DNA of 64,000 bases from Aralia elata (lineage: Eukaryota; Streptophyta; Magnoliopsida; Apiales; Araliaceae), in contig JAVJAP010000024.1 in the NCBI GenBank assembly GCA_034770075.1, forward strand, positions 1-64,000, read 5' to 3'. The notes under the pieces are model-generated. The model was given only the letters and a program-made list of their open reading frames with translations. It was not told where the DNA came from and ran no database searches. Positions 13,540 to 24,569 of this stretch are shown piece by piece; positions within the stretch are counted from its first letter, which is position 1; each line of letters begins with the position of its first letter. The translations under genes and the position numbers were made by a program.

Positions 13540-15512
13540 TCATATATGAAATCGGGGGTCCCCAAACTGATCCCCTAGAGTAGAAGTCGAAGTCGAAGCC
13601 CCGAAGTTAATATCTGGGATATATGGGGGCACTGGGGCATCAGATGAGCTCGGGCCTGCATTAAAACCCGCACTGTCAGGGTCATACGCATAAGCATCCT
13701 CTGGGGTCCGGCCTAACACCCGAAGATACAAGGATAGCTGGTCCACCTGACAGGGTCAGAGTAGCAATCTGCTCAGCATGGGTAGGAGCCCGAACACAGG
13801 TAGCCCAATCAGTCATCATCAATGATCCAGGGACCATATCCCCGAGGAAGAATGTGGCCTGAGTCTGAGGACCAATAGTGCAAGGCACCAACGAGGTACG
13901 GAAGGCCTCACTCGTGCTGGGACCCATAGAAAGTGTCCGGCCATCCTCTCCCTCCAACATAATCTCTGAAGGCTGAGAATCCACCGACCAGGATGTAGTG
14001 AGGGGCAGGGAGTGCGGAATACGGATCTCTCTAGTCACTCATCTGAATGCACGCTCTCACCAAATACATCACCCATCCATCCAACACTCTGCAAGGTAAG
14101 GCGACGGGTGGAAAAGTGCGAACTCTGGGTCGGAGGGATATCCATCTGTAAACCCCACAGTCAGATGCTCAGAGAGATAAGGAGTCCAAACGACCTCAGC
14201 AGCGGTGATCAAATCCAGCTGAATGCGGCAATGGGCGAAGCTGCCAGGCACCGGGACCTCCTCCAAAGTACTGTGGTGCCACCGCCGACCCCTGAGATAG
14301 GTATCCAGGACCGAGAGTCATGACAGGCCTCAGGCATGGGAGTCGCCTCGTACGCCCAGAACTGTGAACAGAGACAAGAAAACGACATGAGTAACTGGTA
14401 GATGCAGAGAAGGGAAATGAAATGATAGGAAGTGCAGTAAGAAAAGAAGGCTTACTAGCAGTGAAGGGGGTAAACCCAAGCCAAGCATCTGTCTGTCCCT
14501 CTAAGTGAAGACGGAGACCATGGAGGAAATAGGCAAAAGTGAAGGACCCCCAATCATAATCACCGATCCGATCCACATCCCTGATCGCTCGACAATGCTG
14601 AAATGAATGGTAGAAGAGTTGTTCCCTAGGAAATAACCCCTCATAATAGTCAGGAACAGACGCCGGAGTAGAATGTCACGAGTAGCTCGGTCTTGCAGGG
14701 AAGGGCGTCACATAGATACCTCCAACAGCATCAACAGCCAATGCTCCGGACCGAATTGCTGCGGGCCTTGAAGACCCGGTCCTCAGCGGCGAAACCCAAT
14801 AGAGATCGGACCTCCGCTGGTTAGTAATATCGAGATCTAGGGGAACTCGAACCCCGGTGAACTCAATGCCCGGTGATGTACCTCCAATCCCAAGGAGTCA
14901 GCACAACCTCGCAGTCCAAGAGATGAAGAGACTGGGTCTGGTGGAACCATCGCTCAGACAAGGCCCTCATATAACCCAATGGGCACTGACGGGGTATGAT
15001 GGTGAAGATAGAACGGGGAAGCCCCAGGAATACACCACCGTGCGGTAATTGGCGTGCAGTGCTGTGTAGAGGGAATAAATGTTGAACCAGTTGCCCCTCG
15101 GCTGGGTGAACTCGGGCACCTGTGGCAATCACTAATGGATCAGTCCAGATACGAAACAGAGATTGAGAATGAATTCAAAGAAGTAATGAGTATACCTCAT
15201 TAGCGACAAGAGATGCTGAGGGGGTGACGACTGAGGTCTCGACCTAACAGATCAGGCACCTGAACATGGGATGGGCGCCGGGCAAAACGCGGCTGGTAGT
15301 AGAAGGAGCTGGTGTGCCGGAGGAAGGCCCCTCTGCCTCAGTGTCCGGAAGAGCGGCCTCGTCAACCTCAGGATGATCGGGCCGGACGACAGCCTCCGCC
15401 AATCGACGAGCCTGGCGAGTCCTAGGCAAGACCGGGGCCGGCACAGCCCTACGGCAGCGAACGCCCGAGGCACGAGGTGCAGTGGAGCTGCTGGGAGCGT
15501 CAGGATCCATAG
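13540..15512 (-). pseudogene. Copy A antisense gene 1 (plant mobile domain), three exons, frameshifted
   Basis: Exon 1 is 15196-15512 (ATG at 15508-15510, after a CAG acceptor), exon 2 is 14456-15119 and exon 3 is about 13540-14361. Introns at 15120-15195 and 14362-14455 have GT/AG ends at the same places as in copy B. Exon 1 encodes an S/A/P-rich, basic leader (MDPDAPSSS start). Exon 2 carries the plant mobile domain, with a conserved ERWFH followed by LLDCEVVLTPWDW. Exon 3 continues the domain (WAYE) and ends in an acidic, Gly/Ser-rich tail. Single-base indels break exons 2 and 3. Copy A keeps the ATG that copy B has lost. Confidence 0.7.
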
Positions 15513-16175
15513 CTGGAACGACACAGTCAAATAGTGAGGTACATTATATGTGGAATCATATCACGAACATTTTATTTGCCTATCTTCATTGCAGGATTAA
15601 TGCAGCATGATGCATGGTTACTATATATGCATGAATTAGATTTTTTGGGACTCCAGTTTTTTTCGAAATTTTCGGCAGAGTTTCGTCTATAAATACGAGC
15701 GTCCCCATGCACAACCAGGCATGTTTTCAATTAACCCAAGCCACAACAGATCAAAATTGCATTTTATATGCTTAATTATAGCATGAAAATGACCATAATG
15801 CATGCTTTCCTTCAAAAAACGACAAGTATGTATGACCCGCATCATGAACACAAAATATGACTGACTCGCACAGCTGAGACATAGCCATGTACATGCAAAT
15901 GACGCATATCATGGCATTTCAAAGCATACATTTCTATCTCTAAACATGCAAAATAGCCAAATGTATAGCGAAACATTGACGAAATAAGAAAACAATCGGT
16001 CAAAATGTTACCCGTAGCGTGTAGGTCGATCTAACCAGAGCGGTTTTTGCGAGAAGGTTGAAAAAGTCGGCCAAAAGGACGTATGAGGTTGAAAAATCGC
16101 TAAAAGTAGCGGTGGGTCAAGGCTGAAAATGACAAATTTGGGAAGGGGCGAACCGTTTAAAAGGCCCGATCATTG
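15513..16175. other. Copy A leader intron of the antisense genes
   Basis: No coding region is visible. The stretch is A/T-rich and matches 25680-26319 of copy B. A conserved donor-like GGTAAC is found on the minus strand near 16010, close to the start of this interval in antisense orientation. It is best read as the leader exon and intron of the antisense transcription unit. Confidence 0.5.
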
Positions 16176-16218
16176 GCCGCAGATCAATCTGCGGCTGGGC
16201 CGCAGATCAATCTGCGGC
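16176..16218 (-). promoter_or_regulatory. Two tandem 20-bp dyads upstream of copy A antisense genes
   Basis: Two exact copies of GCCGCAGATCAATCTGCGGC lie at 16176-16195 and 16199-16218, 23 bases apart. Each is a 9-bp inverted repeat around two central bases. On the minus strand they are followed by GGGCCTTTTAAACGG (about 16152-16166), which contains a TATA-like sequence. The same module precedes the antisense genes in copy B and the TATA box in the LTRs. I infer a promoter element for the antisense unit. Confidence 0.6.
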
Positions 16219-16339
16219 TGGGTCCAATTTCCCTCCTTTTGTCTCCTTTGCCAAAATTGATCAATTTTAAAATCCATGTGACTTGTTTAAATACGAGATT
16301 TCAACCAATCGGGTGTGGAAACACGACGAATCGAATTAT

Positions 16340-17035
16340 CGGGGCAAGATCCGGTAAGAACCGATACAGACGAATCAATCAACCGGATACGAGACCCGGT
16401 GCTGACAGGACGGATCAACCAGAAATGAGACCCGGTGCAGACAAATCGACCGATCGGAAACGAGAACCGATACAGACGAGTCGACCAATCAGAGATGAGA
16501 ACCGATACAGATGAATCGATCAACCGGAAACGAGAGACCCGGTGCAAGACGAGGACCAACCGGAGATGAGACCCGGTGCAGACGACTCGACTAAATCAGA
16601 GACGAGAAACCGATATAGACAATTCAATCAACCGGAGACAAGACCTGGTGCAGATGACTCGACCAATCGGAGGACGAGAAACCGATACAGACGAATCGAT
16701 CAACCGGAGACGAGACCTGGTGCCAAACGAGACGATTTAACCGGAAACGAGACCCGGTGCAGACGAGTCGACTAATCGGAGGCGATAACTGATACAGACA
16801 AGTCGATCAATCGGAGACGTGAACCGATACAGGCGAGTCAACCAATCGGAGACGAAAACCGATATAGACGAGACGACCCATCGGAAACCAGACCCCACAT
16901 CTACGAGATGATCGATCGGATATGAGACCCGACAGTTATGAGACGACGACGATTCCAAGACGATGACGATTACGAGACGGGGCACGACATATGCAATAAC
17001 GATTATAGCAATGACCTGTCAGAGACGGAACCCGA
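16340..17035. repeat. Copy A minisatellite, about 35-bp degenerate unit
   Basis: A degenerate tandem array in which ACCGATACAGACGA and ACCGGAGACGAGACCCGGTG blocks alternate. The basic period is near 35 bases. It lies at the same position as the array in copy B, between the antisense promoter and the polypurine tract. The units resemble each other but have diverged. Open frames through it (R, D and P rich) are by-products of the repeat. Confidence 0.7.
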
Positions 17036-17274
17036 CAACAACGATGCGATCAGCGATTGAGTCCTGTTGAGATCGATACTCACAATAAAGTTACGATTGC
17101 ATGATGCATTGGACACCTTTACGAATGTTTTGCATGCCTTACATCTTGTGTTGCATCATAAGCTATATGCGTAGCATCATGTATGTATTGTCATTCTTAT
17201 GCACTGTCATTCATGCATCGGGTGCCTTATTTCTTTATCATGTTCATTTCATTTAAACATTTTATAAACATGAT

Positions 17275-17288
17275 AATGAGGGGCAGGT
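17275..17288 (+). other. Copy A polypurine tract
   Basis: The purine-rich AATGAGGGGCAGGT sits immediately before the TGTAGACACCC start of the 3' LTR. Copy B has AAAGAGGGGCAGC in the same place. This is the expected primer for plus-strand DNA synthesis. Confidence 0.7.
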
Positions 17289-18825
17289 TGTAGACACCCA
17301 AATTTTGCACTTCGTATACTTGACCCTAACAGGGAGGGCAAAATCGTCAATTAACCTAGCCTACGAGAACGGAAGGTGGACATAAGTACGAACACTCGAA
17401 ACCACCCCAACAACTTGCGATCAAAGCCGACACGACAACGAGCAGATATCAGGAATCAACAAATGGCCCCTACGCTTACCAGCCCGCTGGTGATCTAGTG
17501 GGGTCGGTGGGGGCAACGCCCCTGGGAAATCAAGCGCTAAATATGAATCCGGTGTCATGTCCGCAACCATTCGGAGACGAAGCATCCCTCAGTAATATAG
17601 CACATTTTCCCAACGGTTCCCGGACTGCATAATACAAGACTTTCAGTGAAAACCAACGGTACGACGCGAGAATCGAGGCACGATATAAAAATTGAGAAAA
17701 TCAGCCCAGCCAGTCGCAGATCAATTCGCGGCCAATGGTGGGAACGGAACTCGAACACAGCGCAAGAAAACCGAGGATCAGCGCGGGGGAACCGAGGCCA
17801 GCCGCAGATCAATCTGCGCCTGCCTCTGATCGGCCTTTATCAGCGCATTTCTTCATTTGGCATACATGGGGTTGAGCAGTGAGTGGAAGAAAGAAGAAAA
17901 GAAAGAACAAAATCAGTAGCAAACAGCAGCGAGAAAAGGAGAGAAAAGAGAGAAAAAAGTGAGGATTTATACCCCTTTTGCTAGATTGTATCACATATAC
18001 TTTCTACTCTATTCAATATACGAATTTATATGCATCGTGGTGTCATTTGCAAGGTGAAAAGACATTTTTTCTTAGCATTTATTGTTTATATCATTTTGTT
18101 AAATTGTTATCATTTGGGCTATATTAGAATGTAGTTTTTCTTATATAATATTGAGGATACAAGGATTGAGGATTATTAGTGAGGGTTCCAACGGAACAAA
18201 ATTCTTCCTAGTGGCCCGAATGATATCCATTTGGTGATTTTTGGTTTCGTTATGATAATGTATTAGGCGTATTGTATTTAAATTACTATTTTAGGATATG
18301 GTGGTGTATTAGGCAACTCGGTGTTGTTCATTGGTATATTATCCATTTTTTGGGTGTGTAGAAATTTCGGATGTGAGCCTAGGAGCGCGACCCCGTGGTT
18401 CAAATCTGATGATGGACATTTTTGGGTGTATGTATTAGGGGCGATGTACCCTTTATTGTAAGTTGTAATTGTCGGGCCTTTAAAACGGTATCAAGTTGAA
18501 AATCGGGTTTAAGGCCCCGCAATAGTGAAATATGTGGGTATGGGCGTTTGGGGTATGGCTCACATGCCCATGAATAGCCCCCAACGCATTTTAATGCTTG
18601 ATTTGATTTACGACACAAAAAAAATTGATTTCAAAGTTAAGCGATGAAGATTTCCTTAAAATCAAATCAAGTTAGGCTATTAGCATCACGGAGGCTTAAA
18701 ATTGAAAATGCTAATGAATGTCGATTCCTGTTTAAACGAGAAAGGTTAAAAAAATCGTGTTCAAACATCACAAAAACTGTGTGTGCGCTCGTGTTTGCAT
18801 ATGCGAATGTTGTGGTGATTTGAAA
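17289..18825 (+). repeat. Copy A 3' LTR, truncated
   Basis: It begins TGTAGACACCCAAATTTTGC like the LTRs of copies B and C. It carries one exact dyad (17801-17820) and one degenerate dyad (17714-17732) in U3. Similarity to the full 2.1-kb LTR is lost near 18772. The last about 50 bases (18775-18825) resemble the LTR in reverse orientation (see findings). The final 600 bases and terminal CA are missing, and Ty1/copia-associated sequence follows at about 18831. Confidence 0.75.
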
Positions 18826-18830
18826 TCTTA

Positions 18831-19865
18831 GGGTAATTATTACCCTTTCCAATTACACTTGTGGTAATTATTACCCTTTCCAATTTTAGGGGCCTTTTTG
18901 CTACAATTGTTCGTCCACCAGATTCGGACTGGATCAGTCTCAAGTTTTCCACTGGATTTCTCTTCCAGTTGACAAACAACTTTTGTGTGATCCTTTTGTT
19001 GGCGTTGAGGACTTCACCTTCATTATCCCCAATTTTATCACCCAGTGCTGACTGTAAAAGTATGCTTATGAACCTTCCATAGAACATTTTCCCGTTACCC
19101 TTAGATTTCTCAGCACTTTGAACCCGGTTGCCAAACCATTCCATCAACAGGGTTCCCAAGTTTATGTCGATTTTCAAGATGATTACAGTCATGATTTTCA
19201 GTTGAAGTTTGCTGACTGAGTCATGAGTTGTGTCTTTGCAAAGGATACATTTTCCCACGATATCAGCATGAAATTCGTACTTTTGGGGAAACTCCTTCTT
19301 CTTTAAACCCCTCAACTCAGGATTGTCATTGTGGTGCATTCGCTTTAGCCCTGCTACTCTATCGATGCAGCTTAAAGAGGTGAGGCCTTCAGTTTTGAAA
19401 CCTAGGGCTAGGTTTACCTTTGACGAACTGAATTGAATTGTTGTGCCTTTGACTTTGGTGGACAAAATACCATCAGCATAGACTCCATTGGTGTAGAACT
19501 CCCTCACCAATTTTGAATAAATCCTTGTTTTTGGTCTCGAGAGCCTCCTGAGGTCCAGCATGCTTCAGAAGAGAGATGATCTTCTGATATTGCCTCTCAG
19601 CGTTGGAGAAATTTTTGAAATGTAGCTCATTGCCTAGAATGACTGGAAAGGGGGCCATTTATTTAATGGATTCTGCTAAACAAAAACAAGATTGTCTGAG
19701 TATTGGATTGACCTTGAAATCTAGGGCTAGGTTTTTAGCAAGGGGGAGAGAGACTTTTGAATTTTGAAATCCGATAACCGCAAAAGAACAATTATGAATT
19801 AATTTTAAAACTTCCCCCTTTATTTGCTGAGTAGGACATGTGTGTTCGGTTCTGAAAGGAGGCAT
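18831..19865 (-). pseudogene. Putative plant transposon protein-like region downstream of copia pol
   Basis: Starting at 19865, the frame reads MPPFRTEHTC, meets a TAA at 19659-19661, and continues in the same frame from MAPFPVILGN. A frameshift near 19560 then leads into a 240-codon open stretch with LSRPKTRIYSKLVREFY and STKVKGTTIQFSS. This pattern (VREFY, then a V-G-x-x-I segment and a short G-rich end) resembles the plant-specific 'putative plant transposon protein' domain often found near plant retrotransposons. The open frame runs into copy A's LTR, so its true end is unknown. The region is on the same strand as copia pol. Sireviruses can carry an extra open frame here, but I see no envelope features. 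Confidence 0.5.
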
Positions 19866-19910
19866 GTCGTTTACTCTGAAGGATAAGACATTTTTGCCCT
19901 TCGCTCCTCT

Positions 19911-20003
19911 TGAGCTCTATGAAGCCCTTGCCCACTCTACGAACACTTGTCCGCTCTACTAAACGGTTTCAGATCCACTCTATGAACCAGCTTTACTCTA
20001 CGA
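19911..20003. repeat. Short array of CTCTAC/CTCTAT boxes
   Basis: Five CTCTA(C/T) boxes (usually CTCTACGAA or CTCTATGAA) begin at about 19915, 19935, 19954, 19977 and 19995, 18-23 bases apart. They lie between the end of copia RNase H and the downstream open region. Similar boxes recur in other non-conserved linkers of the same element (about 21560-21620, 41415-41490 and 41885-41910). Confidence 0.5.
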
Positions 20004-20071
20004 ACTCTTATGTACTTTATTCATTTTATGGCTTTCATTTTGCAGAGTTAGTAAGTTCCTAACACAAAGTA

Positions 20072-22226
20072 TCATGAATGTAAATTTAGCATTCCTAGTT
20101 CATTTATTAGCATGTTAATCCTTGATTCATCCAATGTTTTTGTAAAGACATCAGCAAGCTGGTTTTTAGTTGGAATATAACTTAATGAGATATTACCATT
20201 TTGCACATGATCTCTAATGAAATGATATCTTATATCTATATTCTTGGTTCTTGAGTGCATGACAGGATTATGAGTTATAGCAATAGCACTAGTATTATCA
20301 CAATGTATAGGAATAGATTTTAAACTCAAACCCATAGTCAACTAGCTGATTTTTCATCCATAGGATCTGTGCACAGCAACTGCCAGCAACAATGTATTCA
20401 GCTTCTGTAGTTGAGGTTGATACTGAGTTTTGCTTTTTGCTAAACCAAAAGAAAAGTCTATTTCCAAGCAATTAACATGTTCCACTTGTACTCTTTCTAT
20501 CAATTGTACAACCTTTCTCATCTTTGTCAAGCTTAGTTGCAGGTGACATGTGAGTTTTCATGATGGTGGCTGAATCCATGCCATACTTCTTCAATAAGTC
20601 TTTAATGTACTTGGCTTGGTTGATGAATATACCTTCATCAGTTTGCTTCACTTGAAGGCCAAGGAAGAAGTTCAGTTCTCCCATCATGCTCATTTCAAAC
20701 TTGTTCTGCATTAGCTTGGCAAACCTTTCACATAACTTTTCATCAGTAGAACCAAAAATAATATCATCCACATAGATTTGAACTAGAAGTGATTTATCCT
20801 TGTGTTTTCTTAGGAATAAAGTGGTGTCGGCTCTACCTCTAGAGAATCCCTTTTTAGTAAGTAAATTTGTAAGAGTTTCATACCAGGCCTCTAGGTGCTT
20901 ATTTTAATCCATATAAAACTTTATCTAATTTATACACATAATTAGAAAGGGTTGGATTGATAAAACTTGGAGGTTGTTCCACATAGACTTCTTCCTGAAG
21001 TTCACCATTGAGAAATGCACTCTTAACATCCATTTGGAAGACTTTGAATTTCATGTGAGCAGCATGGGCAAGAAATATTTTGATGGCTTCCAATCTTGCA
21101 ACAGGAGCAAAGGTTTCATCATAGTCAATTCCTTCTTCTTATGAGTAACCTTTGGCAATTAGTCTTGCTTTGTTCCTTGTGATGACACCCTCTTCATCCA
21201 TCTTGTTCTTGAAAACCCATTTGGTGCCAATGACTGGATGTTGCTTTGGCCTTTCAACTAATCTCCAGACTTTGCTTCTTTCAAATTGGTTGAGCTCCTC
21301 TTGCATAGCTTCTATCCAGCTTGAATCTTCTAAGGCTTCTTATATCGTTTTGGGCTCTATTTGAGAGATAAAGCTGAGGTAGAAACATTCATTTTGAGTT
21401 GCTGACCTTGTCTTTACTCTTGCATTAGGATCTCCAATGACAAGGTCTTCAGTATGATCATTTGTCCATCTTCTTCTTTTTGGAACATTTGTTCTGATGC
21501 GTTCTTGTCTGAGTTCTTTTAGATTGACTTCGGGTTCAGGTTTGTAGAGTCTCATTGTCTCGCAATGTGAACTCTACGTTTTCTTCTTCTTGCTCTACAT
21601 TTTTTTGATTCTGGCTCTACGTTCGTAGTGTCTAACTTTACGTCTTTTGATTTTTCAATCATAGAGTTCTTTTTTGCATTTTCGTTGAGTGGAGCATCCT
21701 TCTTCCCGGAGTCTGTTTCATCAAAGGTGATATGAATCGAGACTTCAACACTTAGAGATTCCTTGTTGAATACTCTGTATGCCTTACTATCCGTAGCATA
21801 CCCAAGAAAGATCCTTTCATCTGACTTTGGCTAGAACTTGGTCAAGTATTTCTTTCCATTGTTGAGAACATAGGATAGACAGCCAAAAGCACGAAAGTAG
21901 CTTATGTTTGGCTTTCTTCTTTTCCATAATTCGTAGGGAGTCTTCTTGAGGGTTGAGTGAATAAGATACTTGTTTTGAGTGTAGCAGGTAGTGTTGACAG
22001 CTTCTGCCCAGAAGTACTCAGGTAGATGGGCAGCTGTAAGTAGAGTTCTTCCTGCTTCAATCAGAGTCCTATTCTTTCTTTCAGCTACTCCATTTTGTTA
22101 AGGAGTTCTTGGAGCTGAGAAATTGTGATTGATGCCATTCTCTTCACAGTACTGCTCTATTTCACAGAAATCAAACTCTCTTCCATGATCACTTCTGATA
22201 GCTTTGATCTTCTCCTCTTTCTCATT
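20072..22226 (-). pseudogene. Copia pol 3' part: integrase end, RT, RNase H
   Basis: On the minus strand from 22226 the copia integrase core resumes (IRSDHGREF, then a region ending SAPRTP, followed by TAA where the usual text continues). Next come an acidic linker, the RT start (KWVFKNKMDE region near 21200), RT core (FLNGELQEEVYVEQP, 20899-21093), the second RT half with MDDIIFGST (20472-20771), and the RNase H end (HCDNTSAI, IDIRYHFIRD, ADVFTKTL, 20072-20341). Several stops and frameshifts interrupt it, for example TAA in the RT near 21140. The order integrase before RT marks Ty1/copia. Non-functional as read. Confidence 0.85.
22222..22226. other. Target-site duplication, left copy (TCATT)
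   Basis: TCATT immediately precedes the first base of copy B and matches 40331-40335 exactly. Removing copy B and one TCATT rejoins the copia integrase sequence in register. Confidence 0.9.
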
Positions 22227-24333
22227 TGTCGACGCCGGGTTTTCGCTTTCTAGTCTCCTTAGTCTTTTCCAATTTTAGCCTTTTGATTTAGATGACGTTT
22301 GGAAAAGGTCGGCATTGATGTCGACGGGGTTTTGAAAGATCGCTTTTATGATGAGCCAATTAACCAGAGTCGCCAGTTGGTATATTTGAAATGGATGTAC
22401 CAACTCATCCGAGTTTTCGTTTTCTTATAAATCGCTGGCTCATATGTGACTCCGAATTAATTGGTCTGCGAATTGAGATTCATAGAGTTCGGGGCTTTGC
22501 TTAAGTGAGGGGAAGGTGTTAGGCACCCCTCGACTTCCGTGAAACACGATTACCGCAATCTTGATGCTTTCCTATCCTTTAATTCATGAATGTGTGTGTG
22601 TGTGCGTGTGTGTGTGTGTGTGCCTATATGAATGTCGTGGTGGGTTTGTATGAAAGAGTCATTTGGATTTTAAGGAAAATCGTGTTTTAATTTGAGAACG
22701 TTTCGGAATATCTTTTCGGTATACACGAGAAAGCTTTATTCTTTATGAGAAAGGTTTGATTTTAATTTAATCAAAACTATGAGATTTTCATTAGGTGTCG
22801 TTTTGGCAAAACAAGAGTTTTAAACCTTCGTCAAAATAGGAATCGAGATCTATACGTTGCTTTCGTGAAACGATCGGGCAATTTCTAGAATCTCTTTCAC
22901 CCTATGCACAAAGATTTAATAAAATGTTACTTATTTGCAAAATCATTTTGTGTGATATTTGAAAACGATTTTCTTTAGCTTTTTCGTTAGATAGGAATCG
23001 ACATTCATTAACATTTCTCAAATTTTAACCTCGTGATTCTAATATCCTACTTTGCTTGATTTTTATGAAAATCTTATCATTTGGCTTTGAAATCAATTTC
23101 GCGTCATAAATCGAATCGAGCATAAACACGCGTCGGGGATATTCATGGGCATGTAAGCCATCAAAATATCCCCGAACGCCAACAATCACAAATTTCACTA
23201 TTTCGGGGCCTTAAACACGATTTCCCGCCTTGGTGTCGTTTTAAGGCCCAAAGGTTACATGTTACAAAACGAGCATCTTGAATCTATCACATACATCAAA
23301 ACGTCCATCATCGGATTTGGACCTCGGGGTCGCATTCCTAGGCTCACATGAGATTAATACATGCCTACAAAATGAATATTACATAACTAACCAACCCGGG
23401 TTTATCTAATATACCATGATATCCGGAAATGACAATCTAAATAAATTACACCCAATAAATTATCACAAACAAGCTAGAAATTTTATCAATTGGATATCCT
23501 CGGGTTATTAGAAAGAATTTTGTTCCGATGGAACCCTCCCTAATAATCCATAATCCATGATTGTTCAACAATATACATGAAAACTACATCCCATCTAAGC
23601 AAATAAGATGATATGAATTGTTATAGCAAAAGGAATTTTTACCTTGCAAAATGATCTCAAAAAGGATGAAATCTTGGTATTTGAATAGGATGAGAAATAT
23701 ATTTGATACAATCAAAATTAAAGGAGTAAAATTTCTCTCTTTTTCCTCTCTTTTCTTCCTATTTTTATTGCACAATCTACTATTTTTCTCTCAAATTTCG
23801 TGCTGCTGTTTGCTGTTTTTCTTCTTCTTCTCCAAAATTTGCTGAACCTCCTGTATGCTGCCGAAGCTGGCCTTAAATAGGCTGGCCAGAGCCAGCCGCA
23901 GATCTATCTGCGGCTGGCCGCAGATGGATCTGCGGCTGGCCAGCTGGCACGCCTCCCATCGCACTCAGCTGGTAGTGCTGATTTCCCGGTTTTCACGCTG
24001 GCGCACCCACTTGGCCGCAGATCTATCCGCGGCTGGCGGGCTTGACTTTCTCGATTTTCGTGCCACGCCTCGATTTTCGTACCGCAACGTCGGTTTTCGC
24101 TGCCAGGCTCGTACTCCGCAGTCCGGGAATTTCCGGGAGACATGCTACCTCATTCGGAAGTATATGCCTCAGACGGCTTTATTGTCACGTAAACTTGGGT
24201 TGCCCAAAACATTGCGGCGGTGCCGGGCGCTCGCCCTTGTGCCCGCTCCTTTGCTCCCGCAAGCTGGTTCAATTGACGATTTCGCCCTCCTGTCATGGTT
24301 AGTAGAAGGAAACGCAAAATTTGGGTGTCTACA
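22227..24333 (-). repeat. Copy B 3' LTR (2107 bp)
   Basis: Read on the minus strand it starts TGTAGACACCC (ending at 24333) and ends GTCGACA (22227). In U3 it holds three 20-bp dyads (24014-24033, 23917-23936, 23895-23914), then a TATA box TATTTAAG (about 23872-23879). A (GT)n microsatellite is at about 22586-22622. It is almost identical to 38215-40330. Confidence 0.92.
23895..24033 (-). promoter_or_regulatory. LTR promoter of copy B 3' LTR: three dyads and TATA box
   Basis: Dyads GCCGCAGATNNATCTGCGGC at 23895-23914 and 23917-23936 (22 bases apart), and a near match at 24014-24033, lie just upstream of TATTTAAG in minus orientation. The central two bases vary (CT, GG, CT) while the arms are constant. 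One third-dyad arm base is changed. Same arrangement as at 39891-40030. Confidence 0.65.
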
Positions 24334-24350
24334 GCTGCCCCTCTTTATCA
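24334..24350 (-). other. Copy B polypurine tract
   Basis: On the minus strand TGATAAAGAGGGGCAGC abuts the TG start of the 3' LTR. Expected plus-strand primer, with the same position and core (GAGGGGCAG) as in copy A. Confidence 0.8.
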
Positions 24351-24565
24351 TGTTTATGAAATGATAAATGAAATGAACAGGATAAAGAATAGACACTCGA
24401 TGCACGAATGACAGTGTGTAAGAATGACAGTGCATACATGATGTCTCACACATATAGCTTATGATGCAACATAAGATGCAATGCATGCAAGACATTCGTA
24501 AGAGTGTCAATGTATCAACCCCTTGACCGTGTTTGTTAGTCTTTGGGTTCACTCTTTCAATCTAT
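24351..24565. other. Copy B spacer next to the polypurine tract
   Basis: A/T-rich with repeated GATGCA, ATGACAGTG and ATGATG-type motifs. A related stretch precedes the LTR in copy A (about 17090-17274). No gene is seen. Confidence 0.5.
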
Positions 24566-24569
24566 CGTC

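Larger units (their letters stand above)
3998..18825 (+). mobile_element. Copy A: 5'-truncated giant Tat/Ogre-like Ty3/gypsy element
   Basis: Sense order on + is gag, protease, G-patch-like segment, intron, RT, RNase H and integrase (3998-10923), then two antisense genes (11536-15512), a minisatellite, a polypurine tract and a 3' LTR truncated near 18825. The same order is seen in copies B and C. The 5' LTR, primer site and first half of gag are missing, replaced by the G/T block. From the shared gag point to the end of pol this copy spans about 6.93 kb against 6.32 kb in copy B, an excess made of scattered one-base insertions. That pattern suggests raw-read error as much as age. Confidence 0.85.
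18831..22226 (-). mobile_element. Ty1/copia (Sirevirus-like) element, 3' part
   Basis: This is the downstream half of a copia element interrupted by copy B; the upstream half is 40331-44040. The coding order on the minus strand is end of integrase core, linker, RT, RNase H, then a separate downstream open region. Bases 22222-22226 (TCATT) are one copy of the target duplication made by copy B. No 3' LTR of this element is found before copy A's truncated LTR, so its end is lost or was deleted. Confidence 0.75.

Noticed and set aside
18861..19082. Plus-strand 73-codon frame
   Set aside because: Shadow of the minus-strand transposon-protein region.
19065..19865. Envelope-like gene of a Sirevirus
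   Set aside because: No signal peptide, membrane segment or coiled coil is seen; the pattern fits the plant transposon protein domain better.
23904..24143. Frames through the dyad regions of the LTRs (also 54374-54718)
   Set aside because: They recur wherever the LTR occurs, change frame between LTR copies, and consist of translated palindromes.
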